The notes under the pieces were generated by a model. That model was not told the DNA's origin. It did no database searches and worked only from the letters and a program-made list of their open reading frames with translations. Source: Sipunculus nudus (taxonomy: Eukaryota > Annelida > Sipuncula > Golfingiida > Sipunculidae). Taken from it: 64,000 nt of DNA. The position numbers were made by a program, and so were the translations under genes. Positions 21,314 to 35,814 of the stretch are shown here, piece by piece. The number at the start of each line of letters is the position of its first letter. Position 1 is the stretch's first letter. The DNA lies in contig CM049314.1 in NCBI GenBank assembly GCA_026874595.1, positions 32,391,229 to 32,455,228 on the forward strand. The letters are read 5' to 3'.

Positions 21314-22307
21314 AAAGTTTCAGCTCTGCTTCGGGAGCTAACTGTAACTAAACATGAAAGCATGAACACGTGTAAATTAACAAAAGTAATTTTAGTTGTT
21401 TCAATGTTAAAAAAAAAACAAGTTTTTTTACTCGAATTCAGAATTGGTTTCGGGGGACAGGTGAATCAGATTCGAAGACGGTGGACTTGGACTCGAACCT
21501 CAAGGACTTGGACTTGCACTCGAACTCGGATGGGTTGGACTGGACTACATAAAAATAGACGATAAGTGCTTTTGAAGCTGAGAAAAAATGGTTATTAAAT
21601 ATATTAAAATGAGATATTAAATATATAAATTGATCAGACTTTAATCACCTGGTTTGAAACTAATATTCAAAAGAGCTTCATTGTTTATTCTACGTGTCTC
21701 TATCATTCCTGATCTACTGCACCCAGCATCTCTTGTTTCCTCAGTTTATAAGAAAAGTCTGCCGGGCATTTTTCGTTTCCTTCCGATAGGAAAAAAAAAT
21801 TGTACCTGTTACAGCATGAGGAGTCTAAATCGGAAGCCAGACATTGTAAAACAATCACCCCTGGATGGCTGAAGGTCACTATGACCTTTCTGGCATTAGC
21901 CATTAACTGAAAACATAATTTACATTAAATATTCATAAAGCCCCAAGGACCTATTCAAAGGTTCCATGCCACAACCACTCCCACCGAAACCTTTTGGGCC
22001 AGCAATTTCTTTGTTTAGACGATCCGAATTCAGGCAAAAGTGGCTCTTATTCCCTGTGATTTAGAGTAAAATGTTATACCAAATACATAAAACAACCTAG
22101 CCTAATGTTTTATTACCTTCAGAATATCCTGATTCAAAATGTATGCTCCCCAAGCTGACACTATACGTAAATGTATGAATAAATAGTTTGAATGATTAGC
22201 CTATTGGCAAAAACGACTCAGTTGTATTGTTGTATAAATCATGATTATTTGGAATTCTGTGTTTGACAATTAGCATCCATTTGATATATATTATATGACT
22301 TCGGTTA
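21314..22307. other. Unannotated DNA
   Basis: Includes degenerate GGACTTGGACTCGAAC repeats at about 21480-21545. No gene supported. Confidence 0.5.
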
Positions 22308-22395
22308 TGGGGGGGGGGGGGGGTCGAAACGTAGATATTTGGTTGACTCATTCGAATTTAGAGTTGTGTCCCGGGTTCGATCCTCGTAAATGATT
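22308..22395 (+). other. G16 run and isolated B-box-like sequence
   Basis: A 16-base G run at 22308-22323 is followed about 45 bp later by CCCGGGTTCGATCCTCG, which contains GGTTCGATCC, the pol III B box. The G run beside a tRNA-like head resembles SINE copy 1 on its sense strand. This may be a truncated SINE relic. Confidence 0.35.
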
Positions 22396-25300
22396 TTCAG
22401 ACAAACTGATGGAATCTTCATATAACCTTAGTAACTGAATTAGCATCAGTTAAAAACCTTTGCCTTAATATTAAGCTCGAGCATATGAGCCTAAAAGTCA
22501 TATGAAATAAATCAAATAAATATCAATCGTATCAGACCTTATAGTCATATTTATCCTAATTCAACATACAGTGCCACATATGCAGGCCACAATCCTTTTT
22601 TTTTATAAGCAAACTGCGATGAACAGTGGAGTGTCCTTCAGGAAGAACATTAAATAGATTGTATTCAAAATGTCAAGTATTACTCGCTGCACTGTTTACA
22701 GTGGAATGCTGCTTCAAGCAGCATCATTATAAGCAACAGCATGTAATTGAGCTAATTGACGGACATAATTTATACAGCGCTAAAAAAATGACGTCATATA
22801 GTTCTCGGATAATGAATCTGGTCCGTTTTCATCCAGAAAACTGGGCTTGCCGGTATGTTCATTATGAAATAAATGTTACGCATCTTCCAGCATAATTCCA
22901 GTTCATTTGTTATCCTAACAAACCATGGTATATTTATCGAGTTAATTCCAGTCCTTCAAAATCATTCTTTATTTTTCTCTGGCTATATGACTCTAAGGCC
23001 TGTACAATATCCGGAACGCTAAAACAAGTTGATGTCTCGTTAAAGTATCCATCATTTTTCAATTTCAAGGAAACCGTATTTTTCTGTAACTTAAATAAAT
23101 ATTTTACTCTTGCTTTCCAACATCTCCAATTTATTAATGTAAAACATATGACACTCACAGAAAAAGAAACACTGTTTTCATAATGCAAGTGTTTTTCTTT
23201 ATTATTTAAAGTTTGTGAAATCACCGACGCAAAATTTGTCATGTCAATAAGTTTCCGATTTTAAAAATTATAAATATAATTTTTGGCAATTGCTATCGGC
23301 TTTTTGGTTTCACATATATATTCCTTAGGGAAATGCATGCAGTTAGATGGGTCTCATAAAATCCCTTTCTTTCTTTGCTAAAATAAAAAAATCACTTAAT
23401 TCAGGAAGCTCCTAATTTGTCAAAAAAATCAAAATCCAATTTAGAAGTAAATAATTACAGAAATGACCCTTTGAATGTACCTTGTTACAATCAGTCCGTA
23501 TATTGGGGAAATTTGCTTCTTAGTAACGTCCTATGCCTTACGGCGTAGCGAGAAAGAAAGCTCGAACACTGTCACTTTAATTAGACTTACGGAAATGTTA
23601 CTTATTAATTATACAACGAACGGTCCTTTGCTGGGTCTTAACAGAACACAAGAACAGGTGTTTGGCATGAATGCAGTCATCTCGAACACGTTTACCTTGC
23701 AGTAGAATAGGCCTCTGGGACAGCTTCCGTGCTTGGCTTCCCCGAGTTCCTGTGATATTTGAGAGAGACGCACCTGTCGCAAGCCATGTGCACGATGTGA
23801 GAGGCAGTTCTGTTTGGTTTAGAATCCAGGGACCATAGGTAACAAAAAGAATAAGCTAGAACATCACAAAAGCTCACATACTATATATGCCTAACTTAGT
23901 AACCTAAGTACCTATAGAACAACAAAGTGTTCATATAACCGTTTGTATTTGTGTTAGAAAAGTCTGACAAGTCATACAAAGCGCCCCTAGGACTTAAGGT
24001 GACAGTAACCTTGCACACTTCCCCGCTTGACATTTCTTTTAATATTTAAATAATATATAGAAGAAATTCAGAGAAAAACAGAGAATAGTTGTGGGACCCT
24101 CAAAAAGAAAGGGTTGGTGAAAAAAAAACACCAACATTCTAGTCGACTTCAGAATTCATCAATCAATTTATATTACAGTGCATTTAAGGGTCAAATTACA
24201 TTAACAAAAATTAGATGAAAAATTTCCGGAAAAGTTTCTTTGTTGTTTTTTTTTTTACGTGTTTACCATTAATTTTTTTTACTCTATTACGAGAGGAAAA
24301 AACCTTTCCCTAGGATTACTTTTGTAATGGTCTGGCTGACTAAGTTCAGTTTAAATAAGTCCATATACTGAACAACGGTAAATGCTCCTATTTGTGACAC
24401 TTAAGGTTAATTGTCGAGGTATAAGACTTCATAAATCTTCAGAATGGTTCTTCCTATTTTTATAAGTTTGTCGCTATTCTGCGTATTTTAAAGAAATTAA
24501 GTCCTGTAGCCACGTGTCCACTTGTACAGAGGCGATGGGGTATTTGCACACGGATGATGACACATTTTGTATAAGTCCATATATACGCGTATAACAATTT
24601 TTTATCAGGTTTGTCACCTCTTCTTTTTCACACAATACATTCCCTTCTACGTTACCGAGCCTACTGCTACGTGACCCAGTTGGCCAAAACGTATCCGCAG
24701 CCATACTCCAGTAACCACCGCTAATATGTTTTTTAGAATATGTGACCACCTTTTAAAGAGCGTCCGCGTCTATACAAGACTAGCGGACAGTTAACGTTAT
24801 ACCCTCTGTAAAAATGTTAGCATATATAATCAACAGGACTGTATAGTGTGCGGATTCCCTTTTGGAGAGGAATTCCACTATTTTCTATGATATTACATGA
24901 AACCTGCTCTTAAAACGTCTTCACAATGAAAAAGAGTCAAAAAGTGCTGAATGTCCCACCTCCTTTACGAATTTTCATACTGCAGATTTTATTTTTATAT
25001 AAGACGACAGTGGAATGTATAAAAAACGCCTTTCGGACGCTTCCTACATATATACCAATCATCATTACGACAACTGACCAATAAAATAGGAGTAGCACGA
25101 ATGTGGTATTGCTGTTATAGGTAACTTACATACATAAAGACTTAATAATGCTTTCATATTTACAGTAATATAATTACACTAATGTATAGTGTAATTAACA
25201 TGTTGCGCCCAATTCACAAATAAAGCATTTCATAAATTGAGCTCATTATTGTTTATTCGATTGCTCATCTTTATCTAATGTTGCGCCCATTTATTGAACC

Positions 25301-25841
25301 TAGCTTAGTTGTCCGGGGAAAGTGTAGATATTTTGAATCGTAAAATGTATTACAGGCTCTCAGATGTGAATTTATCGATTTGCTTTATATTAGAAGTACA
25401 TGTCATCATCATCAGCAACAGCATCAGAATCAGAATCTTCATAAAAAATACATCATTAACAAATGTGCCAGCTAATGGAATAAAACATAAATACTTTCCA
25501 CTTTACTATTCCGGCTGAGAACATGCATGTCTCCACAGGCACCTGACCACTTAATTTTTTGTATTGATGTTGAATTATGAATAGATGACTAATTGCACTT
25601 AAAATGCAACAGACATTATTAGATTAAGAGGACGTAATCAGTGGCTTTCCCCCCGAGAGCAGACAATTGAACACGAATACGTTTACATCTAACCTGGTCT
25701 TAATGATGGAGGTGGCCCATGAGCACTGCCACACAATATTAATAATAAAAACTTGCTATAGGATAAACCGGATATTATGTTCTATTTTGGTTTTGCGTAG
25801 GTGTTATGATAAATGACTAACATCAATAACGGCCACAACTT
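22396..25841. other. Unannotated DNA
   Basis: About 3.4 kb without recognisable repeats or genes. The best frames are 22626-22895 (plus, 89 codons), 22934-23242 (minus, 102) and 24474-24749 (minus, 91). The last looks protein-like in composition, but I recognise no domain and see no supporting splice sites. All are unassigned. Confidence 0.45.
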
Positions 25842-25940
25842 ACGTTGGCACCGCCTGTATTTTACAGTTATAAGTAGTAAAAACGGACGTTGCGATATGT
25901 AAACAACGTTGGCACCCCCTGTATTTTAAGAATTATCAGT
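25842..25940. repeat. 64-bp direct duplication
   Basis: ACGTTGGCACC-CCTGTATTTTA occurs at 25842 and 25906, each followed by a related A/T-rich tail ending near AGTAG. The second copy is partial. Confidence 0.7.
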
Positions 25941-28795
25941 AGAATCTTAAGCAAAATTTATTACGGCCAACATTATTATTACAAATTTATCACTGTTACA
26001 ATATTACCATTGAGAACTTATTCCAAAATGAACACCATTTGTATTTGCTTACTAACACTACATTCAACCTAAATTAAGTAACTGTACTCTGCTTGTCTGT
26101 TGGGGATAATTTTATTAAAAGTTAAAAAGTTGGAATTTATGTTAAATACCTTTTTTATACCTCTTATTCTAATTTAAGATTGGTGTCTGAGTTACAGTTA
26201 TATACAATTATATGAAAGCAGCCCCAAAGAAATGTGCACTGTTAAGCAACTTCATCATTGCATCACAGGTCATCACCCCAAAGCGACAAAGCGACCCCAA
26301 ATACTATTGAATGATTCGCGAAGACCATACGGGAACAAAACTACATCTATAGGATTGATCCGTTGGGTGAATTTGTAACCTTAATTAAATGTAAAAAAAA
26401 AACGTTCACATTCTGAGTTAATTTGATGACTGACAAACTACCCAAATAACCCACCAGTTAACCAAGCAGCGACGATGTCATCATAATACCTCATCGGCAG
26501 GGTCAAATTAAAAGGAATTTAAACTAAACGCCAAGTTTATTTGAAGCATTGTAAACTCCAATCATTCCATAAACTTCCCTCTCATTCTTCCAGTTTGTTA
26601 CCACTACATTTCTTATAGCTTTCGGTGTGCTCCTTTTGATTTTCTCCCACAAAAACAGTACTGATGATACCGACACATTGCTACAGGTTCAGTAACCACT
26701 GATGTCAATTAAAGATTAAGTTGTTATTTACACAATAGATTTTCTCAATAAGTATCTACCAAGAACGAAAAATATATGCTATAATGGGATTTAATGAAAT
26801 GATCGAAATAACATACAATGCAAACACTAATTTTGCTTTGAATGTCAAAAATTTCAAAACCAAAGCTTGATTTTATCTTTTTTGGATTTGCTGAGTTTCC
26901 TTAACTAATATTATAGTACTGCATGCATTTACTTTGATACAAATAAAAAATTCCTTGCGCGCAAGCTAGTCTTATCAATATTAAGGTCTCACGTTTCAGT
27001 TTAACGAGAAATGTCAATATGGAGATGTTTTTACCATCCCCCCCCCTATTGTCTTGCCCTTACCTTAACCTTCCAAGTAAAAGGTTCCGGAAGTGATAAA
27101 GTTTATTATGAATCTTATCATATAAAAAAAAAACAGAAAACGTTCTCCCATTGTTTTGTTGGAGAAATGATGGCAAGATTTTTATATCTTGATATCCTAA
27201 ATCCCAGAAAACGTGAAGTGGAAAGCAACAGCTTTTTCTATTTCGGGATTTGATGAATTTCGTTTTTTACTGTATGTAGTAATTATTCAGTTTAAACCCT
27301 GTAACAAACATAGATGGCAATAGCCTGATGTCAGGTCATTTAAATCTTTAGTTTACATATTTTTTTATACTGTCAGTGAAGGTCAAGACGGTTATTTTTA
27401 TTCTGATAACTACCAATCAATTCATGTTTTGGAATCACTTGTCTTGGTAATAAATACTTGTGCCACCTTGATGGGAAATATTTAAAAAATATGTTGTTGC
27501 TCCCGCCATCATAATCTAGCCCTTCTCGTACCGTTAGAGTAAAAAAGTCCCGGGAGTAGTAAGAGTCTTATCAGAATTGAGTTGGACGGTACTCGAAAGA
27601 TGTTCAGGTTGTTTAATAATGTTACATTAAAAACAGTAAAAAATACTAGTAACATTGATGTATAAAGACGCAGCGTTCGTACTACACTGGGGCGTCGTAA
27701 ACCATTTAACCTAAATGGGTTTCCGGGTGAATGTTTGTTAGCGTTCATGCATCAAACAGCCGTTATTCTTCGACTACCATTACAAAATCTGCTTATCAGG
27801 AAGACCAGACTTCAATCTGTTGCCATTTAGCCTAGATCTCTTCCATGAATAAAAGCTCGATTAGCAAGATGTCTATTGGGAATCCAATCAACGTCTGCAT
27901 AAAATTGCCATTGCCTTCCATAGGAGTCTCGCTGAAAAGATGGGAAAAACGTGCAGCGTAGGATATTGAATGGCATCAATGCATTGATAGATTGAGGATG
28001 ACGTTGCAAGCGGTAGTTTAATGAAAGCTCCATTCCTCAGCTACAATTCACATCGTATATAATAGACGCAAGGAATATAATGGTTCTAAGCATTCGAGAG
28101 AACACTTAGTTATTGAAGCTCTTTTGAAAGAGCAGGTTTGATAAAAAGAAAATAGACACATCAGTCTATATCAGGGTACAATACCAGTGCAGTTAAGGAA
28201 TTCCCCAAGACGTTAATGTGAGTTACCATGCGGGTGAATTCCAACAATTTCTCTGTACAAAAGGTAATTTTACCAATGTTTAAAGGAAAGGTTACCGGCT
28301 TCCTAACCATTTTTGAGGCCGGGATATGAAGTACTGCTGTATCCAGGAACGCCGAGAATAGACAAGGGTAAGAAAAGACCAAATCATATAAATATACTTT
28401 ATTAATCCCTTTTCTCAGAAATTAAATTGTGGCTGCACAAAATACACTGAACATGCTATACAAATAAGGAAGTGCAAAATAGAAGCTTAATAAAATATAA
28501 AATGATATAAAGCACGTTTAAAAACTATATTACAACAGCTATATGTTTCTTATTTTACCCTTCCCCAGACGCATACAGCAACATACACAAACGACACGAT
28601 TGTCCTGTATTCTAAAAATAAGATGCAAAAAATGCAGAAGCATGTGCATTAGAAATGCTCATTGTACAAATAGCATGTGGGAAGAACACAGACGGCCGGT
28701 TTGTTAGACGCCCGTGCTGTCGTAGTGGCTCTGAGTATAGATCGTTTCAATCCTTGAGACCTATTTATTCATTTTTGTCTTGTTGCCTGACCCAG
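25941..28795. other. Unannotated DNA
   Basis: No gene supported. Minus frames at 27509-27748, 27827-28033 and 28161-28382 (68-79 codons) have no recognised domain. A short C run lies near 27039-27047. Confidence 0.45.
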
Positions 28796-29160
28796 CATGG
28801 TATGCGTTCATTCCAAGTTGTGTGTGTGTGTGTTTGTATGTGTGCGTTTGTTTACAACATATCTCAGGTAATCATGAACGGAATCCTATATATGTTTAGG
28901 GAACTTCGTGAAGGTCAAGTGAAGATTTAATTGCCTGTTGGTGTTGGTCCAGCTCATGATCCGGAACCTAGAAGGTATATTCAGAAATCTGTGGTCACAT
29001 ATGTCCGAATGAATATTTGAAAAATAGCCGAATCAGTAAATGCAAATACATCTTATGGAACAAATTCAACAATGCACGTAGGCATATGGACCGATATGAG
29101 AATGAAAACACGGGTTGCGGAGTACCCCATATTAAGGACCACCCGCATGGCGGAGGCCTC
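28796..29160 (+). mobile_element. Family D element, copy 1
   Basis: Begins CATGGTATGCGTTCATTCC, then (TG)n-rich and GTTTACAACATA, ATCATGAACGGAATC, a GATCCGGAA block and CATATGGACCGA. It ends in GCATGGCGGAGGCC. The same order is seen in copies at 38597, 39823 and 59617. The copy at 59617-60009 shows both inverted ends. The frames 28655-28930 and 28995-29177 are shadows. Confidence 0.65.
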
Positions 29161-29630
29161 CTTTCATGAGAATGCATATTTCTAGTTTATTTTTAGTTCG
29201 TTATAGTTTTATCATGGTTATACTGACAACTGCATTTAGGATCAATTAAATAAGTATAGGGGTCAGTTGTGTTAGATAGTAAAGGCAAGTCACAAAGTTG
29301 CGTCCGGGTGGAAAAACAGTTGGTGTGATCAAGAGAGGTCGGACACAGATGGTGGTCGACAATGCGGGAAATTACTATAAATGATCTAAAATTATCCATT
29401 TGTTAAGGCTTACAAAACATCTCTTCGGTTCATATGATCGCTTTCCCTGGCCGGTGTAACATCGAGATTGTTCAGTTATAATACAACAGAGGCGTTCTCT
29501 TGAAACATAACATAAAGAACACGACAAATCTATATACACTACGAACGGGACACTTAACTAAGACTATACGGCAGAACACAACAGAAACAAGAGCACCACA
29601 AGAGAGCATATATAGGCCCGTTGTATGTTC
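29161..29630. other. Unannotated DNA
   Basis: No gene or clear repeat. Confidence 0.45.
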
Positions 29631-29965
29631 TTTGATCTCCGACCTCATTCAACATGCGTTGAGTTTGTGGAGAATTTAATTCATGAAAAAATATATTGGT
29701 CAATATTTATTATTAGTTTGATGGAAATCCAAAATATTTTTTCGTAAGTCATCACGGCGTGACCAAAGTCTGGTGACCTCTGACCTCATGAAATATGCAT
29801 GGTTTTAAAGAGAAAATGACTAAGTTGCGATACTATATTGGTAAATATTTCCTATGAGTTTCATCCAAATCTATCAAAGCTCTGCTAAGTGATCGCGGAA
29901 AATCTAAGAGTTAAAGGACAGACCGACTCTGGGTTTGCACAAATACGTCCCGTCTAAGATGGACG
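29631..29965 (+). repeat. Two-unit degenerate dispersed repeat
   Basis: Two related ~135-bp halves start at about 29632 and 29767. Each has CTGACCTCAT-like sequence, ATATTGGT-AATATTT, and TTTCATCCAAATC or a variant. It ends in GGACAGACCGACTC, a sequence style seen at the ends of mollusc repeats. Probably a relic of a tandem-core element. Confidence 0.4.
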
Positions 29966-32383
29966 TACAATGACAGGCGTGGGAAACGACTCATTTTTTT
30001 AGTATGACCCTGCATTGTAGATTTTTTTAAGTAAAAGAAACATTAAAAATTATTTCCATATGGAAAATAGAGATGAAAAAACTGCGTATTTTATTTTCTC
30101 CGGTATAAATTGAAAAATTGATTTTAAATGACCCCCCCCCCCCACACACACACACAAAGCATAGCATACACACGGTTAATGTATTTTATTCTCTCAGGTA
30201 GAAATAAAAAAAATTGATTTTAAATGTCAGGCGCATACATAAAGCGAAGTGTGTGATCTCTCAGGCAGAAACGATGCCGTTAAATATCGTTGTTTTCATA
30301 CTGATTATGCCATAACAACAAATTCCATAGGAGCACACTTTGATTAGTCTCTTAAAATCTACATTCACTTTGAGTAAAGTGTCCAATTTGGCGTGTTATA
30401 TTTCAATAACACATTATTACAGAGTAAAACTACATTTTTTTACAGAAAACTGTGACTAGACGAGAGTGTAATATCAAGTTGATGAGAGTTAGCAGAGCAG
30501 GGGGCCATAACTCAGTTATCAAACATAAAAGATTAAAAAGGACTAGCAGCGTATGTCACTATTCAGGAATGTCATGCCTATGTTTATCACAGCAAAACAA
30601 TGGTCGGACGGAGTATAACAGCTTGAGCCAACAGGCCCTCCCGGGCTCCGTGACATGAAACCCCTCGTATCCCCGGATATAATCTTTGCCAGACTCCTTA
30701 TGTTCTATTTAAGTCGGGAGCTGGTCTTTATAATCTTATTAGGCATGAGAAATCTCCAAATTAACGAGACATCAGTGACAAAGGAACTCAATGTAAATCA
30801 ATGTCTCTGACAAAGTAGGTCAATTCTCTTCCGCGTCTCTAAGACTAAAACTAGAGCATAAAGGACGCATAAAGTCTTATGTTCTAACAAAATAAATACA
30901 TTGTAAACTAAAACCGTGCGAATATGGAAAACCTATATTTTAATTCGAACCTTTTTAGATCAATTATTTTTTTTTTTTTTTCAATATTTCATAACACCCT
31001 CTCGCATTCATAAAATCCTAAACTATTTTGTAATAGCTCATACACCTGACGGTGAATCGTAATTTAAAATGTCATTTCTCAGTCAGTATTATAACTGATT
31101 CAAATCTTCATCCATAATGTTCTATTTCCTTCATTCTCTTCTGTTAACTTTTTTTCACCTTTACACACATGTAAATGCATCGCTGATAATTAAAGTTTCT
31201 GACAGACCACTTTGAAGTTTTAAGTATAAACCTGATTGTCCTTTTTCATCAAGACAAGTTGTCTTAATTCAGAAGGTTTATGAGAGTAAAAGTAGATTTA
31301 GTTTTATAAAACGTATGTTATATGGAATTCCTTTGTGACGTTAGATCACTGCTGCAAGTCGAAGTAAACGTAAACTTTATGATATATCGCATGTCGGTTT
31401 TTTTAATAAAACATGGTGCTGACAGTTCTTGCATAAATAATCCTTTTATGACAAGAAAAATGTCACTAGGATATGATGAGTTTTCCTTTAAAGAAAAATA
31501 GGTTTATACAACGGAGGCATAATCTGCCGGGCAACGGGCTTCTAACGGCAGAGCACTCAAGCCGTCTGCTCCGTAAACCTGTCACATAAAACGAGATTTG
31601 TGTAGCACGTGTCAGTTTTTACCATGTATCTTCCCCAAGCACGACCATTTAACTGCTGCTTCTGAAAGCAATGGAATGACAGGGTTTACAATCTGTCGTG
31701 GCCACTGCCAGTTAATGCCCCATCTCTAAGCTCAGCCTCTTCTGTGAAGGTTTCTATAGACACTAAGGCTGCTTGGACATCAGGGAAAGCGATGTTTGAT
31801 CGGTTGCTTCAAAGGTGACCCCTGTGCTTCGTATAGGTCAACAACTCACTGCTTGCTTTTATGACTAGTGCAAACTTCGACAGTCGCCGTTCATGTTATG
31901 TTGCTGCCTTTTAAGCGATAAGCCAGCCTGACGTGACCCTGCGTGAAATTCGGCCACAAAGTGGCAATATCCAGAAAAGCAACTTCTCAAAGTGTAAAGT
32001 TTTTTTTTTGTAACAATTACAGGGACCTTCTTTATACTTACATTCTGGATCAACTCAAAGGGTAACCATACCATGTACCACGGGATCTGGTAGTGAAGCT
32101 TAAAGCCAAAAAGAAATAAAACGTATGGTTCTCAGGAACCCCCGCATCAAATATTTTTTTTATTTCATCTTTTTAGAGGTAAAATATTACAATTTTGATC
32201 AGATTTTCTTTGTTATTTAATGCTTTTACCTGATCATATGACATTTTATCGAAACATACAAAAAGGTAAAAAATAAAATATCGCCTGCCCGCACTTATTT
32301 ATGAAAAAAATGCCTGAGAACCAAACCTTTTTTTTGCCTGAACTGTGTTTATTTTACATTGATTGTACAAATTATCATGATGA
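29966..32383. other. Unannotated DNA
   Basis: C12 then (CA)n at 30132-30158, and poly-T runs near 30967 and 31999. The block 31520-31830 is of higher complexity and non-repetitive, a possible regulatory region by texture only. Frames 30452-30658 and 31865-32074 have no domain. Confidence 0.45.
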
Positions 32384-32535
32384 CTAATGCGTGGCACTCT
32401 CCCTATATCTCAGATGGCGACGTTCTTTAGTCTCAAAAGACTGAGGTCATGGCCGAGAAAACCATTATCTCATAGCCACGCCGGGAATCGAACCTTGGTG
32501 GTCGGAGAAAGGGATTCGAGCTTTTTACTATTCGA
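32384..32535 (-). mobile_element. tRNA-derived SINE, copy 2 (degenerate)
   Basis: On the minus strand CCAAGGTTCGATTCCCGGCG gives an exact B box in a tRNA-like T-arm, followed by TGGCTATGAGA as in copy 1. The 5-prime head contains a shortened TAAAAAGCTCGAATC. The body is shortened and diverged. Confidence 0.6.
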
Positions 32536-33927
32536 CTGTCCTTGCCCTTGGAAAATCATTACTCTAAAGTGCAAAGCGATGTAAAATGGCGCATGCGCAC
32601 AGCAGAAAGAATACAACTCCCATATCTCGAGAGCGTTTTACATGATTACATTCGGCAATACGGCTTCTGAATCTCCTTTGTCAAGTTGCATCCATTCAGT
32701 ACAACACGATACTTGCGAGTTATACATTCTTACTGCATGGATATCCTTTGTTTATCCCTATACCGCGTGTTAGATTCCTCACGTGGATATTAGTATTTTC
32801 TCAGCAGTGAGCCTTAATACGATTCAAGCTACCGTTTAACTACACTTAAATATATATAACACATTCTTTTTCAAAACTTTATATATTCTGCTTTCCCCTA
32901 TTGCTTAATCATTGCTTGGCTCTAGCAGAATGTCCTGGATTTCTTCACGAGGGCCATGGCTCCGCGCGGATCTGGAATATAATCAAGTACAAGCAGGATC
33001 TCGCATTGTGCATTTAACTCCAAGTTTGAAACATTAAGAGCCACGGGGACTATGACTGTACAAACTTGCGAAAAATTTCAGCCCCTTATAACTTGTGTAT
33101 TGAGCTGAATAAGAAAGAAATGTCCGCTTCAAAATTTGTAACAAGACGAGTCTGTTTTCCTTTTAACAGTGCACCCATAAAATGTGATCAAAGTATTATT
33201 TTTTTTCTTGTGAGAGGGAGACATACCCGGGCTCCACAGACTAAGAAGCCTTCCGCTCGGACAACTTCACGGAAGGTGTGGCAGGAAAGTTTCCTTTAGT
33301 TAATTAGATCCCTACAACTACCTGCTCAGTCTGGAAGACAAACACTAATGTCGGTATCTGGTTTCAAAGACGCGCCGGTCTCCCGAGATGTAACGCGCCG
33401 GAAACACGCGCCTGTTTGTATAGACCACTGTCATTACAGACGTGACAGACGGTTGATGAGGCGGGGATTCACCTCTAATATAAAAAGAAGACGTACTAAA
33501 GAAACTTCTTTCCTGTTAGGGAAATAATGTCTGCCGAAAAGGTATGATAACAAGGGTTGCCTAGTAACCAGAGGTCCAATTAGAAACGATAGCAGAGCTC
33601 CTTTGTTTGTCATATGCTCGTATAAACATTTCTATTAGGAAATTACTTTATAGTGAAATATCAAAAGCGTGCCTGATGATCTCAGATGTTTTTCTCAGGA
33701 GAATCACAATTGCCGTAAAAACGAACAATGTAACACATTAAATGTTCACTTTTTGCTTATTCATAGTTTTGTAGATATAACTCGTGTATAATTTAATCTT
33801 GTAGTGACCCAATTTTAACGATGCCCGATACCCGTATACTATAAAATGTCTATTTGATCTGAATATAAAATATAAATGGATAAAGTTGCAGCGTGTTACT
33901 GAGAAGACGTACTAGACATTGGTAGCG
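32536..33927. other. Unannotated DNA
   Basis: Contains a perfect GCGCATGCGC (NRF-1-like) near 32590-32600. The frame 33066-33299 (77 codons) has no recognised domain. No gene supported. Confidence 0.45.
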
Positions 33928-34284
33928 TTAAAGGGGCCTATATCTGACATTTATTACCTAAATATGATCCCTTGAACACTTTACAAAAATGGACCAAAAA
34001 ATGGACCGATCGCACCGAACTATGCTGTTTTAATTTAAATAGCCACGTGTTTATAACACGTGGGGCCCGCCGGACACATTCATGCAGAAACACATTCGGC
34101 AAGGAAATCTGGCTGCAGGTTAGACTAACCAGTGTTTTGCAAAGGCCACTTTGCTACTAGCGACCCTACGACTCCATCACATATGTGGACGACACCGTTC
34201 GGTTACATGGTTTTCCTGTTTGGCAACATTAACGCATGTACAGTGTTTACTGCCAGCTTGTATATAAACATGTTCATAGATCCA
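33928..34284 (+). mobile_element. Family F dispersed repeat, copy 2
   Basis: Pairs with 19443-19775. The central TTTATAACACGTGGGG-CCCGC segment contains a CACGTG palindrome not kept in copy 1. No coding capacity. Confidence 0.6.
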
Positions 34285-35814
34285 TCTCAATTATAAGCGC
34301 ATAAGAATGTGTCCAAAAAGGTATAACCTTAAGTCCATAAATATGTAATCAGAGTAACTCAGAAGTCACCTACATTCTATATAGAAAGTAGACGAACAGC
34401 CGCTTAATGAGACACGGAGAACAGGGGTGGATATTTATCGTCAATGTTCTAAGGTTCCAATGACAAAGTCCTAATGAATTAGAAGTTTTAAATAATCTCC
34501 ACGAATTAGCGAAGCATCGGCTCAAGCACTGAAATCACCAGCTATTGGGCTCCGGTTAAATAATTCACGTTAATAATGCATTAGCCCTTCAGTACGTTAA
34601 AACTGGAGACACTCAATGACACCGGCAGATCAACGATTGGAAGGCTGCCAGAGTTCTGGCGGTAACCTGAGCGAGCCAGTGTCACAAAATTGACAGCAAT
34701 TTGACACGAAAGCGCAATCATTAGAAACTCGGGCAACCGTTCCCAGGCAACAGCATTTTTTGAAGGAATTAAATAGAATGAGAAGTGACTGAAGCTGTCA
34801 CTTAAACAACGACTTATTCGGTGGTGTCAGCTTCCGGGAGAGAGCAAGGAGTATATTAACAAAACGAACGCAGTCACTGTCAGCCTGTCTCACTGCTGTG
34901 TGGATAATAAAAGGAATACTGAACTTGAGATAAAGTTTATGCTTAAAACTTAATGAAAAAGATGAGAAAACAGTGTTCTTCTATTCCTGTTCTCATGTTT
35001 CAAAATCAATATAGTTTGTCAGTTTGTACTGAAGATAAAAGCAAATCTTCCAAAAACTAATTAACAAAATTAAAATTAATTACTTTAGATAAAGGACCCC
35101 TTCAGCTTTATTATTTTACAATTTCAAGCAAAGTAACCTATTGTTATTCAAACTTCCGCCCTAATGTAAAATGTATTGTATCTTCTTGAAACAAGACAAA
35201 AGTTTCCCACATATAAACTGTATAGATAAACTAGCCGTACAAGTGCCTTCATAGTCATGTAGGAAATGCCGAAGTTGCTGCTTCTATGCAGCATGGTGGA
35301 TTGCCAGTGACACAATGTCTGCCAAGACTCGTGGGAAGTCCTTATCGTCAGCATGCGATTTTTTAATATTGTCGCCGAACTTGGGTTAAGAGCCAAGAGC
35401 CGACTTACCCACCGTCCTTTGACATTAGTTTTATATTATGGCTAATCTTACCATTTTAAGCGAACACGTTGAAATGTTTTCTTTTTTCATTTTTTTTCAG
35501 TATTTCAGATTTCAGATATTAAATTTGGTTAAATCTGTGTTAAATGACTTCTTGGTTCCAATCAATGTGGTTACGAGAGTTGAACTCAGTGTGCATTAAT
35601 CTTTTTCACATATCGTTCGCCAGTGATATTGAATATGTAAATCGTCCTCGATGATTGGACCCTGTATTTCAGCCTTTATTTCACGCAAACGGGCACAATC
35701 ATTACTCGGAAGACACTGAACTGTCGAAAAGAAACTGTTTCACATATTCTTGGTCATTTCGTTGACCGGATATACCAGTCTCGGATATCATTATTTAAGT
35801 TTTTTTTCATGTTG
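34285..35814. other. Unannotated DNA, partly complex
   Basis: 34490-34870 is non-repetitive, has balanced composition, and includes TAATTCACGTTAATAATGCATTAG and paired TGACA motifs. It could be regulatory. The minus frame 35148-35396 (82 codons) is unassigned. Confidence 0.4.

Noticed and set aside
27827-28382. Two minus frames considered as exons of a retroelement or host gene
   Set aside because: No catalytic motif or known domain, and I could not see acceptor or donor sites that would join them in frame.
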